Below are positions 11,121 to 21,502 of a stretch of 64,000 nt of DNA, piece by piece (within the stretch, counting starts at the first letter, position 1; every line of letters starts with the position of its first letter). Origin of the DNA: Dipteris shenzhenensis (Eukaryota > Polypodiophyta > Polypodiopsida > Gleicheniales); assembly GCA_047967505.1 (NCBI GenBank), contig CM106539.1; one strand, given 5' to 3'. A model generated the notes under the pieces. The model ran no database searches, was not told the DNA's origin, and saw only the letters and a program-made list of their open reading frames with translations. The position numbers and the translations under genes were made by a program.

Positions 11121-11125
11121 CGCAG
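11041..11125. repeat. (AC)n-(TG)n-(AG)n microsatellite between LINE A and B
   Basis: A long (AC)n run is followed by GCATG, a (TG)n run and a short (AG)n run. The AC and TG arms are complementary and could fold as a hairpin. LINE A ends on one side and LINE B begins on the other, so this tract is the shared insertion target. Confidence 0.85.
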
Positions 11126-11232
11126 GAGCTGAGGAGCACAACCGTGCCATCCCCGCGACCTTGTCAGAGTCCGGTGCCCTCCAGCCACCGTCGCAACCTT
11201 TGCAGTCTCCCATACCACCTATACGGCTACCC

Positions 11233-11587
11233 GTACAGGTCGTACGGCTGTTCCGTACAGGTTCCAACCCGCCTCAGCTGTTCCATATAGGCTCGCATCT
11301 GCTGCTGCTCTTCCGTACCTATTGTACAGTCCCCTCGGTGTGTGTGCACTGTTCGTGGTATGTTTGTGTGATTTCAGTGAGGTGTACGCCGTTTTGTATA
11401 TCGTCCTCGCGAGGAACCCTGCGCAGCCTCGTCCGTACATCTGTACGGTCGCCGTACGGCGTCCGTACGTCTGTACGATTCCGTACCAACTCAGTATTCC
11501 CGTACAGTCAGCCTCCCCCCCGTGCAGCCCATATATACTTCAGCACAGCTCATCGTCGTCCGTACAGTCTAGTACCTCTTGCCGTAC
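11233..11587 (+). repeat. GTAC-rich segment of LINE B 5' UTR
   Basis: About sixteen GTAC tetramers occur in 355 bases, mostly as CCGTAC or TGTACGG. A related cluster is in the leader of TR-GAG 1, and parts such as CTGTACG-ATTCCGTACC look homologous between the two. Confidence 0.7.
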
Positions 11588-11799
11588 AAGTTTTGGGGTT
11601 TTTTTGCTCCAGTGTCTTCCCTAACAGTCCTGTGTTTTCCGCCAAAATCTTACCTTTCCCTCTGCTATCTCCTTACTAGCTATACTCTTCTTCTCCTCTC
11701 TTGTGGGCTTCCTGTGGATATTTCTTTGGGACTGGTTTTTTTGGCTTTCACTACCCTTTTACAGGTACTTCATTCCCAAGCTCCCTTTCTTACAAAGTC

Positions 11800-13036
11800 A
11801 TGGCAGAATATTCATATGAAAAAACGTTTCAAAAGGAGCGCTCGGCTCCCTGCAAGAAGCAAAAGCAGGTTGAGGGTCAGCATGACCCGATGCATGATAC
11901 TCTTAAGGCTCAACTGGTATATGATGTCATGCATGAAGGATTTGCAGATACGAGAAAAGAGTGGAAAGACTCGGTTCCTTCAGTTGGCCTCATGGTTGAG
12001 GTCAATGATGAAATTGTGGATCCAGTCAGAGAATATGCCAAGAATGCAGTCATATTATTTTTTCCAGGCCGGATGCCACCTGCTGCAGAGATAGGCAACT
12101 GGCTGACACGCACATTGGCTGGCTCTTTTGTTCGTAAAGTACACTATGCAGCCAGGGGCTTTTTTGAGGTTATCATGGTGGATGAGATACACAGACAAAT
12201 GCTTTTGGAACATTCACCTCTCTTTTTTGAGCAGCAAATGGTGCATGTATTGCCATGGTCTCCCACAAGGGACTTTCAGGCTTTAATCCGACACAGATGC
12301 CCGGTTTGGGTTGAAGTTGTTGATTTCCCACAATGTATGGCCTCACTTTTGCCTAAAATTGCAGCATCTTTAGGTAAAGTGGTCTGCCCACCACGGCCAA
12401 ATGGCAACTCAAATAGATTTTGCATTCTCTGGGATACTGATAATCCCACACCGGACTCTTATTCAGTCACGGTGAATAATGTGAACATGGGAAGTGCTTT
12501 TTATAAACTCAAATGGGGTTTATTTGCAGGGGCCTGTTTTGAGTGCAAAAGTTGGACACATGGCTTCACAGTGTCCAATGAATCAGCATAAAATGCCTCG
12601 TACCACTTTGCCAGTTCACATGCCTACCAAAGATGCTCCTACTCCAGTTGCCAACAAAAATAAAAGCAGTAGACAGCCTTCTGGGAGTCAGGATAAAGGC
12701 AAAGCTCCAGTGGCTCCCAATGGGAATCTCACTTCACATTCACCTCCTGCTATTCAATCCTCGACCAAAGGACAGCAACCTTCAACTGATGGCTGGCAAA
12801 GTCCAAGAAAAGTTATTTCTGCTCGAAGAATTCCACCCCCCCGCACTTGGAATGGTGCATCTTCTAGCGGAAATACCCCAGAGACAAATACAGGAATTGG
12901 GATTACATGGGCTGCAGTAACAGCCAGCAGAACACTCTTCCCTGAAGAAGAGGTTGCTACTTTGCTGTCTACTTCTCAGGTGGCTACTTCTTCTCACGGG
13001 CGAGGCCTCGACCCTGAGATAGAAATGCAAGGCTGA
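11800..13036 (+). pseudogene. LINE-alpha B ORF1 (DUF4283-like plus zinc knuckle)
   Basis: The ATG at 11800 (MAEYSYEKTFQK) is preferred over the upstream open frame, which reads through UTR. An RRM-like DUF4283-type domain follows (AVILFFPGRM, RGFFEVIM, VLPWSPTRDF, CPVWVEVVDFP), then the basic CCHC region. The zinc knuckle is broken by a 2-base deletion near 12550 relative to copy A (A reads CKKFGHM; B shifts to CKSWTHG). The downstream Ser/Pro-rich tail continues in another frame to 13036. RNA binding is the expected role. Confidence 0.85.
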
Positions 13037-13092
13037 CCTCATAAATTTTGCTGCTGTACATAGTTGTTACATTACTATAAATACCTGTACAT

Positions 13093-16000
13093 ATGACTGC
13101 TCACATCACCTGTTTTACACTCAATGTCCAGGGCATGTGTGACAGTAGGAAATGGAAATCTGTGTGGCTGTACATCAACAGATTTCAGCCTGACATAGTG
13201 GCATTACAAGAACACAACCAACATATTTATGCAGGCAAGACAGGACACTACTGTGGATATGATATTTTCTATGCTGGGGAGCACTCTTTCTCAGGGGTTG
13301 TCCTTCTGATCAAACATGAGCTTCAACCAGTCATTGCTTTAAATGACAACAAAGGCAGATGGCTTGTTCTCCAATGCATTATTAGAGGAGAGGTGTTTGA
13401 ATTTGCTTCAGTTTATGCACCTCAGTCCTCTAGAGAAAGAACTGCAATTTGGGATGCCATGCAACAATATCCGTGGAGATATCATGCCTACATATGTGGG
13501 GATTTCAATAATGCTCCACAATAGGGAGACAACACCTCCAGACATGACCATATGTTATCTCCTGAAAGGCATGCATGGTCTCAACTACTTGTGCATCTGG
13601 ATCTGGTTGACCTTTGGAAGGAATTGCAGCCTTTGTCACCAGGCTACACTTTTCAACATAATGCTCTCTTTCCGCTTGTCAGGCACGTCTGGATCGATGG
13701 TATAGTGCCGCTCCCCAACAAAATGGGGATTTTACATGCAAAATGTGGATTGACTATGCCTTTGTGCATTCAGACCATGCACCACTATAATTGCGGTTCT
13801 CTTTTCATAATATGCCAGATGATAGATTGCCACAAAGGAGACATCTAATCATAAACAATAGTTATTTGCACCATGCTGATTTCAAGGCAATGGTTACTGA
13901 AGCAGCTCATTGTCTTTCCTCTAGCAGCCATATTCATGTTGATGGTGCCTGGGATTCTTTTATTTCTAAAATGCAAGTTGTGATTAGAGCTTATGGCAAG
14001 TCTTACATGAAGACTCTGAGGGAAACCATTGCTCAGGCCAAATCCACTTGTCAAGACCTCACTGAACTCAGGCATCATCGTTTGTTGTCCATGCATGAGC
14101 AAACAACACTATGCCAGGCCAGACATTGTCTTAAACTAAATGATCACAGGAAACTCGCAAAATGGGAGACTAGAGCAAGACAAAGAGCCTTTACAGATAA
14201 AGGTTGCTCTTCCAAAGAATTTTTCAAAAGTTTACATCAGAGGAGAATCAAAACAGAAATTTGCAGAGTGCTTATGCCTGATGGATCATGGACTACTTCA
14301 CGGTCACAACTTGCTTCTGTTTGTGTGCATCATTTCTCTCAGCAATTTGGCTCTGCAGCTCCTCCCTCGCAACAGATTTTGCTTGCACGAAATTTACTGT
14401 TGCAACATGTTTCTCCTATCATTTCCCCTACTCAAGCTTTGGAATTGGAGGAACCCTTTACTGAGAGGGAACTGTCAGATGCGATCAAATCATGTGGCAG
14501 ATGGAAATCCCCAGGATGGGATGGTTTAACAGTCGAGTTTTTTCTAGAATATTGGCCTATTTTGAAGCATTCATTGCTATATATGGTGAATGCTGCGTGG
14601 TAAAATCAGAAAATGCCGGACACATGGAAGAGAGTAAGTCCAACTGAGGGGTTTAAACTAGGATAATTCCAGTTAGTCTAACTAACCTATTATCTGAAGT
14701 GGACAAATTCCGAGAAGTATGAAAAGACAAATAATCCTTTGGCAAAGAATTTAGAGTTTCCAAAAAACAAATTTGTGAGTCTTTGGCAGACTGGAGACCT
14801 ATTATTCTTATGCCCGTAATTTACAAAGTCACTACCAAAATGATTGTTAATCGGCTAAAGGGGTTTTTACATGATGGGTTGCATCCTGCTCAATATGGCT
14901 TTGTCCCGCGTAGGCATATCACAGATAACATTGCTAATGCCTACATTGGAATTGAATATGCCAAATACACACAGCAGGATGTTTTGTTATTGCAAGTTGA
15001 TATTGCCAAAGCCTTTGATACTGTTCAGTGGGATTTTATTTCATCGACTATGCAGGCATTGGGTTTTGGCACAAAAATGCAGCAACTCATCACTTGGCTA
15101 TATCAAGATAGTGAAGCTGCCTGCATACTTTCAGGAGATATTTCTCCATCCTGGACTCTTGCTTGTTCTGTCAGGCAAGGATGTCCCCTGAGTGCTTTAC
15201 TTTTTGCCATAGCCACTCATCCACTGCTTCAATATCTGGATCACCTCTTGGACACTGACCAGTTGCACGGTTTGGAGATTCTTGGCAGTCATAGCATGAT
15301 TGCTCAGGCATATGCTGATGATTCATTCTTTACTCCAAAAAATACTCGGGCTGATCTGTCCATGATTATGCATGCTCTTTCTACATATGGATTGGCTGCT
15401 GGCCTTCGGGTAAATTTTCAGAAATCAAAATTGCTGCCGTTACATGCACAGGAATGGCACAACCTTATGTGGCCTGGGGAAATTGTCCCCGCTTCTCAAT
15501 TCATTCGACATCTTGGTTATCCTCTAGGCTGGGGACTCACCCGTTCACAACAAACTGATTGGGTGCTAGTAAAGTTAAGGGCAAAACTTGAATATTGGAA
15601 GCTTGCAACTTGGCCATTACATGTTCGTTTGCGAATTACACAATCCATTTTGATAGCATACATACAATTTTATCTGCCTCTCACTATGTTCACTAAGGCA
15701 GATCTGGTTTCATTTATGTCAGCTATCATGGAAATTTTCTGGCGTTCAAAACATGGCAAGAAAAGTCTCAGATTACTCTCTATGCATCATCTCTGTTCTC
15801 CAAAGATGCACGGGGGTCTGAACATTCTCAATATTCAAATGCATTTACTTGCTCACAGAGGGAAAATGATGATACAGTTTATGCAAGGAGATCAGCCTTG
15901 GGCTTTCATGATCCGCTCTCTCTTATTACATCTTCATACATCTGCCTTTGGGAATTGGCAGCCTACTCAGTGGGATTTTTTATTTGGCTCTATCCAAGGC

Positions 16001-17018
16001 AAGATCAGAGGATGCCCTTTTGTCTCTCGTCTGCTTCTTGATTGGAGACACATTCTATCCCACTTGGAATGGCATGGCAGGGACTCTCTCTCGGGCAACT
16101 CTTTAAGGGTAGAGAATATTTTTTGGTCTAAAGTATTTCACCCTCCTTTGGCCATACAAGAACCCCGACGTTCTTATTTTCTCTCCTTCAAAGGCATTTC
16201 ATCTGTGGCGGATGTACTTCAGGATGATGGCACAATTTTATCTTTTTCTATGGCTGCTCGCAAATATGGCTTGGGAGCTCATTATCGTCCTTTATGGCAT
16301 AGAATTTCAGCAATGCTCCAACCGTACTTGCCGGTACCTCATTTGGAACTTCAGAATCGGCTTGAGGATTGGATTTTACGCTCTCCTTCCTTATATGCCC
16401 GTCCTTTGAAGCTCTCACATATCACAGTGTCATCACTGTATAAAGTGTTATTACCTGCACCTTGGATTTCCCACAGAGCAAATACTGTTTGGCATATGGA
16501 TCGTCCAATGAAGTGGTGGAGAAAAAGGCTGCGTCTCCTTTGGCATTACAAAGTCCCTCTTCGACAACAGCTTTTCTTATGGCGAGTTCTCCTTGGCATT
16601 TTTCCATCCGGACAGTTACTCGCACACAGACATATTGCTTCAGCTGTTTGTCACAGATGCCAGCACTCTACTAAATCAGTGCTTCACATTTTTTGGTTCT
16701 GTCCAAATACTTCTGATCTCGTTGCTCTCATCAGACAGAGGCTTCAACAGCGATTTCCTACTGTTACTTTTGACATATTTTTCTGGTTGTTTGGTTTTCA
16801 TCCACAGAGACAGGGTTTTGATTTATTTTTTGTATGGATGCGCTATTGGACCCTATGGACTTTATGGATGGACAGAAATCATAGAGTCTTGGGTGATCCA
16901 CTATTTTCATCTTTTCTTTTTTATCAAACGCTCTCTGCAACAATCATTCTATGATTGTTTTCAGACTCGTTTGATTGATCAGGATGTGTATACAGCTTAT
17001 ACTGAGATCTTTAGTTGA
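13093..17018 (+). pseudogene. LINE-alpha B ORF2 (endonuclease-RT-zf-RVT)
   Basis: It starts MTAHITCFTLNVQG, 57 bp after ORF1. The endonuclease has ALQEHNQH and YICGDFNNAP, then a TAG at 13522 where copy A has a Gln codon, and a frameshift near 13660. The linker-to-RT part runs 13791-14603 and ends at a TAA. A 121-bp intron-like insertion at 14634-14754 follows. The RT frame 14783-16954 is open for 723 codons and holds FVPRRHITDN, DIAKAFDTVQW, SVRQGCPLSALLF and YADD, then the zf-RVT domain (PLRQQLFLW ... CHRCQHS). The final residues continue in a third frame to 17018. Confidence 0.88.
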
Positions 17019-17023
17019 GTAGT

Positions 17024-17047
17024 AGCTACTTCGTTTTTGAAGTAACT
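17024..17047 (+). other. LINE-alpha 3' stem-loop (copy B)
   Basis: AGCTACTTC and GAAGTAACT pair around a GTTTTT loop, about 45 bases before the poly(A). One C-A mismatch here is T-A in the 27.4-kb copy and C-G in copy A. Confidence 0.6.
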
Positions 17048-17111
17048 ATGAATGTAATTATTTTACAGCAATAAAAGATTTCTTCCCACAAAAAAAAGTG
17101 TGTGTGTGTGT

Positions 17112-17710
17112 CTGGTGGAAAGGAAAATTGCAATTGATATGGAAGTTGAAAATGCCATTGAAACAACGACTCTTTTTATGGAGATGTATTGTTGGTATTC
17201 TTCCAGTAGGGGTGAAATTGGCTCAAAGACGGATAGCTTCACCTCTTTGTCCAAGATATCACCTTTCATCTGAGAGTATTCCGCATTTACTGTGGTTTTG
17301 TTCATATTCCAGAGACCTTCTAGACAGAATCTCCTATTTCTTATCTCTCAGATTTCCAGCACACAGGTTCTACACGTTTTTCTGAATGTATGGCAAACTA
17401 TCAGCTTCTTTGTCACAGTATTCTCTTTTCTTCCACTCAATCAGATACTGGGCCTTATGGACCCTCTGGCTGCAGCGCAATCAAGCATATCTGAATTCTC
17501 CCCTTCAGCATCCATATGAGTTCTTCCGAGCCCCATTGCGGCAGTCTTTATATGATGCCTTACATGAGGAAGATTTGGATGTTTCTTGTATTCAGCTTTT
17601 CTTTTACTGCTTCTGATGGATAGGGCTTTGGCTCTCTTTTGAGCTCTGCCCAGATGTAAATGAATGTTTCATAATATAAGTATCTTGGTTTCACCAAAAA
17701 AAAAAAAAAA
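17112..17710 (+). mobile_element. LINE-alpha' 3' fragment, copy 1
   Basis: A 5'-truncated end of a LINE related to alpha. It encodes only the zf-RVT end: MPLKQRLFLWRCIVGILP, then CPRYHLSSESIPHLLW and WALWTLWLQRN. The 3' UTR has a hairpin at 17623-17651 (GGGC...GCCC outside GGCTC/GAGC) and a poly(A) at 17696-17710. It begins directly in the (GT)n that trails copy B and is followed by (GT)n again. Confidence 0.8.
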
Positions 17711-17724
17711 GGTGTGTGTGTGTG

Positions 17725-18242
17725 TTGTTGGTATTCTTCCAGTAGGGGTGAAATTGGCTCAAAGACGGATAGCTTCACCTCTTTGTCCAAGATGTCACCT
17801 TTCATCTGAGAGTATTCCGCATTTACTGTGGTTTTGTTCATATTCCAGAGACCTTCTAGACAGAATCTCCTATTTCTTATCTCTCAGATTTCCAACACAC
17901 AGGTTCTACAGGTTTTTCTGGATGTATGGCAAACTATCAGCTTCTTTGTCACAATATTCTCTTTTCTTCCACTGGATCAGATACTGGGCCTTATGGACCC
18001 TCTGGCTGCAGCGCAATCAAGCATATCTGAATTCTCCCCTTCAGCATCCATATGAGTTCTTCCGAGCCTCATTGCGGCAGTCTTTATATGATGCCTTACA
18101 TGAGGAAGATTTGGATGTTTCTTGTATTCAGCTTTTCTTTTACTGCTTCTGATGGATAGGGCTTGGGCTCTCTTTTGAGCTCTGCCCAGATGTAAATGAA
18201 TGTTTCATAATATAAGTATCTTGGTTTCACCAAAAAAAAAAA
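17725..18242 (+). mobile_element. LINE-alpha' 3' fragment, copy 2
   Basis: It nearly repeats copy 1 (I count about ten differences in 510 bases) but starts about 85 bases further in, at GTTGGTATTC, with TGTTG microhomology to the upstream (TG)n. It ends with a hairpin (18159-18187), poly(A) and (TG)n. It could be a second insertion or a tandem duplication through the TG tracts. Confidence 0.78.
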
Positions 18243-18639
18243 TTGTGTGTGTGTATGTGTGTGTCTATCTATCTATATATATATATACGTATATCCATGA
18301 TACACAGATAGACAGAGGGACAGACAGACATACATGGACTAGCTTATGAATAACTGAACTGGGGGCAAGTACCAATCCAGGCTTAATGCAGCGGTGATAA
18401 TACAAATTCCTCTTCTGATAACTGCAAAAGCGGCCATAGTGGCCCACATTAGAGTCACGGTGACAATGATCCCATTCCCCTTCGGGTGAATGAATAAGGT
18501 CAGACCAGATGACAGCTAATGTGTCCCAGGTATTTAGAGGACATGTTGAGACAAGGGTCAGTAGCATGAGAACAATGAGCCTTCCAAATGCACCAACTGG
18601 CCAAGCTACCAGAGACGCAAAAGTTTCCACGAAATGTTT
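18243..18639. other. Microsatellite cluster and unassigned sequence
   Basis: 18243-18300 is (TG)n, (TCTA)n and (TA)n. The remainder carries a minus-strand frame (18265-18630) containing NTWDTLAVIWSDLIHS. It may be a decayed LINE end, but I cannot assign a family. Confidence 0.4.
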
Positions 18640-19400
18640 TGAGCATCAGCAGTAGATACCATCTTGTCTGATCTGCTCCAACCAGCTGTCAATCGGTAGC
18701 CTGTTAAGTCCCTTACCTGCTGTGACCACCTTGATTAGGAATCTGTCCACTCCATGTCCACAATAGCAAAAGAGGAAACGTGTAATCCCTAAAATAGGGA
18801 AAGCATCACCAAAGGATATAGTCTGTCATACAAGCCCCATATGAGAGGGTGCTAGAGAATGACGCCTTTGCTCGGGCGATCCCCTCTGAGTAGAGCTATG
18901 ATGGGTTGAACCTCCATCGTGCGTGCTCTGGTCCATCTCTGCATCATGGGTGGTGCATGTGTCTCTGGCTGCATATCCCCTTGTCGTTGTCTCATCCCAC
19001 TGACCCCCTACCTTCTCCTTCTCTTCTCTACTATGTCCTAGGACACATTTGAATGCGTAGAAGTCTATGACGTGTCTCCGAGTTCAATCCATATCTCTCT
19101 CCCAAGATACTGTCTCCTCCTATTGTCTGATCTGGTGCAATGGGAGCTCTCTATGTCATCGCATCAGATAGATGCCAACATAGACCCTCATCAATATAGA
19201 GCCCAAATAGTGTCAGTGAGGGGCATCCCTGCTTCACTCCTATCGTGCTCTCGACGCATTTTGACAGCCTTCAGGAGCGCGTACTCTCCCTTTGATTGAC
19301 TCATACAAACTATCACCCCTCATATCAAGACTCTTGGGAACTGCATCTCCTGAAAGCGCCTAACCATGCAGGATCGTGGGGCTGTGGGAAATTTTCAATT
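18640..19400 (-). pseudogene. Decayed LINE-beta-type RT
   Basis: Pieces in several minus-strand frames read like the beta RT. In particular a stretch ending MPLTDTIWALYIDE resembles CPLSPTLFGLYIDEL of copy C, and MVRRFQEMQFPRVLI resembles the helix before it. Many stops and frameshifts show it is old. Confidence 0.45.
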
Positions 19401-19687
19401 AGAGAAAAAATCCAAGGGGGTAGTCCACACCCTGAACAAAGGCTTTAAAACAATTTTAAAAAAACAAAGATTTAGTTAAGGGGGGTATTCCACACCCTTA
19501 GACAATAAGATAGACACATATATTATCAAATTGAAAATAAATAAAAGTAATGCATTACATGAATAAATGTTAATAAATATGAGAAATGAATTAATGACTT
19601 TTAAAATAAATGCATGCACCTCTAAGAAAATTGAAACGAATAGATGGAGACAAATATAAATTTATGTAAGAGATTGCAAAGATATGG
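19401..19687. other. A/T-rich intronic spacer
   Basis: A/T-rich sequence with a short local repeat (a stretch near 19417 reading GGGGTAGTCCACACCCT recurs in modified form near 19482). No gene or TE domain is seen. Confidence 0.4.
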
Positions 19688-19848
19688 TGTTGTAGGCATA
19701 AAGTCAACCCTATGGTTGACCAATAGTACTTGGGTACTATATATACCAAGTACTTGTATTGTTTCATTTGAACATTTCTATTGGAGCTTTCTTGTGTGTG
19801 CACTCTTGCTCACTTGTGTTCATAACCTGTCTCCACTTTGTTCCTACA
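19688..19848 (+). repeat. Copia K left LTR
   Basis: 161 bp, TGTTGTAGG to CCTACA. Its last 68 bases (19781-19848) match 22951-23018 with few changes. The start is set by the TG...CA inverted ends and is less certain than the end. Confidence 0.65.
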
Positions 19849-19849
19849 T

Positions 19850-20540
19850 TTAGTAGTGGCGAGGAGTCATGTGCTTAGTAGCACCACTGTTAATATACCA
19901 TGTGTCACTTGCAACAAGGGAAGCATCCCTTGATTGATTTTCAGCATTCAAATCCCCCCTGGCATCCATCTTCTCACTAAATGCAGCAAACACAAAATCT
20001 CTATCACCTTGGGCAAGATGAGCTTCACCATGTACATCTAAAGCACGACTTTCAGTGGGGGCAACAAAATTACTGCTAGAGCTCTCCCTTTGCCTCTTCT
20101 TTTCATTGGCAATTCTTTTCTGACACTCTGCGATGTAATGCCTTCGCTTCTTGCAATAATTGCATTTGCCCTTTTTCTGATTTTTGCTTGAACTGCTTGC
20201 ATTCCCCTCCTTGGGCTGAGTTGTATGGCTGTGTTTTGGCTCAAACTTTTTTTGAAATTTGCCCTTTCCACCCATGGCAAGCGCTTGCTCACCCTGACGA
20301 GAGGCTTTGGCAAAATTTGAGCATCTCTCCTCTTCCTGTAACAAAAGCCCAACTAACTCATCGAACGAGGGTGGGGGCTGCCTTGAGAACAATAGTCAAT
20401 GACGTGACAAATGTGCCATATGAGGGCGCTAAGCTATTGAGGGTGTTAGAGACGAGCTTCTTGTCTTATATTTCCTCATCAATACTTGCGAGCTGATCAC
20501 GTAGATTAGTGATCCTGGCAATATCATCAGAGGATATTGG
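19850..20540 (-). pseudogene. Copia K gag and protease start, inverted
   Basis: Reading leftward from 20540: a Gag helix region (ARITNLRDQLASIDEE, then a shifted SLAPSYGTFV), FDELVGLLLQEEER, a CCHC knuckle CNYCKKRRHYIAEC, a Ser-rich linker, and the start of the aspartic protease, DTWYINSGATKHMT. The catalytic Asp of the usual W-x-x-D-S-G-A motif is Asn here. The strand is opposite to the integrase-RT half of the same element. Confidence 0.82.
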
Positions 20541-21502
20541 CTGTAGCAAACACTTCCCAGGCTGATTTATGGCATGCCACGTTAAGACATGTCCATCACA
20601 GGGCATTGTCCTACTTGTACAACAATAATATGACTCAGGGAATGCCAAAATTACAGCAACCAGCAAATGAAGTGTGTGAGGGGTGTGCACTTGGCAAATT
20701 GCATCGCTTGCCATTCAGTAAACAAGGCAAGAATTGGGTCAAGGCAACCAGAGTGTTGCAGGTAGTGCACAGTGATGTATGTGGCCCCATGACTATTCCC
20801 AGGGATAGAGGAGCAAGGTACTTTGTGATCTTTATAGATGACTTCTCTAGGTTCACATGGCTTTTTCTCATGAAGGAAAAATCTGAGGTGTTCTATTGGT
20901 TTCAGGAGTTCAAAGCTATGACTGAGAACCAAACCAATTCTAGAATTGGAACACTCAACTCAGATAGAGGGAGAGAGTACATGTCACATGCATTCCAGGG
21001 ATTTTTGAAGCAACATGGGATTAAACATCACTTGACATGCCCTTACACACCACAACAAAATCCACTCCCTGAGAGGAAGAATCGTACTCTCATGAAAATG
21101 ACGAGATGCATGCTGAAATTCAAGAGAGTCTCAAAGGCTTTTTGGGGAGAAGCAATTGTGACAGCCACTTATATTCAGAACAGATGCCCTACCAAAGCTT
21201 TGGGTAATGTGACTCCATTTGAGGCTTTGTATGGCTTTAAGCCAAAGGTTAGTCATTTCAGAGTTTATGGCTCAGTGACACATGCTTTGGTTCCAGATGC
21301 ACATCAGACAAAGCTTGATGACAAGAGTGTCAAATGCATTTTCGTGGGATATAGCACTAAAAGCAGGGGATTTAGGCTTTATAATCCCGCTACCAGGAAG
21401 ATAATAATCAGTAGAGATGTCCTCTTTGCTAAGAATGAGTGCATGCAGCCCACTAGTGCAGACTTGCCACCATACGATGACACCCCTTTGGACATCATCT
21501 AG
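20537..21502 (+). pseudogene. Copia K integrase
   Basis: The GAG-pre-integrase HHCC zinc domain is intact (LWHATLRHVHHRAL and CEGCALGKLHRLPF). The rve core follows with its catalytic triad in order: HSDVCGP, NSDRGREY and ERKNRTLM. The frame then reads VYGSVTHALVPDAHQ and GYSTKSRGFRLYNP before a TAG at 21500. Integrase would insert the cDNA. The preceding protease and Gag are inverted, so this cannot be made as a polyprotein. Confidence 0.87.

Larger units (their letters stand above)
11107..17097 (+). mobile_element. LINE-alpha copy B, near full length
   Basis: A roughly 6-kb L1-like element with a 5' UTR (to 11799), ORF1, ORF2, a 3' UTR with stem-loop, and a short poly(A) at about 17090-17097 followed by (GT)n. 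It is head-to-head with copy A and near-identical over about 4.6 kb. Both reading frames carry several stops and frameshifts. The 5' boundary is inferred from the end of the microsatellite. Confidence 0.88.

Noticed and set aside
10951-11679. Plus-strand frame with a His-Thr and Cys-Val repeat stretch
   Set aside because: It is produced by (AC)n/(TG)n in every frame and spans the junction of two LINEs; no homologous coding segment exists.
14634-14754. Intron-like insertion in LINE B ORF2 (GTAAGT...CTAAC...TTTAG)
   Set aside because: It has good splice-like ends, but removing it does not restore the frame seen in copy A and about 20 bases of ORF2 are also replaced. More likely a random filler insertion.
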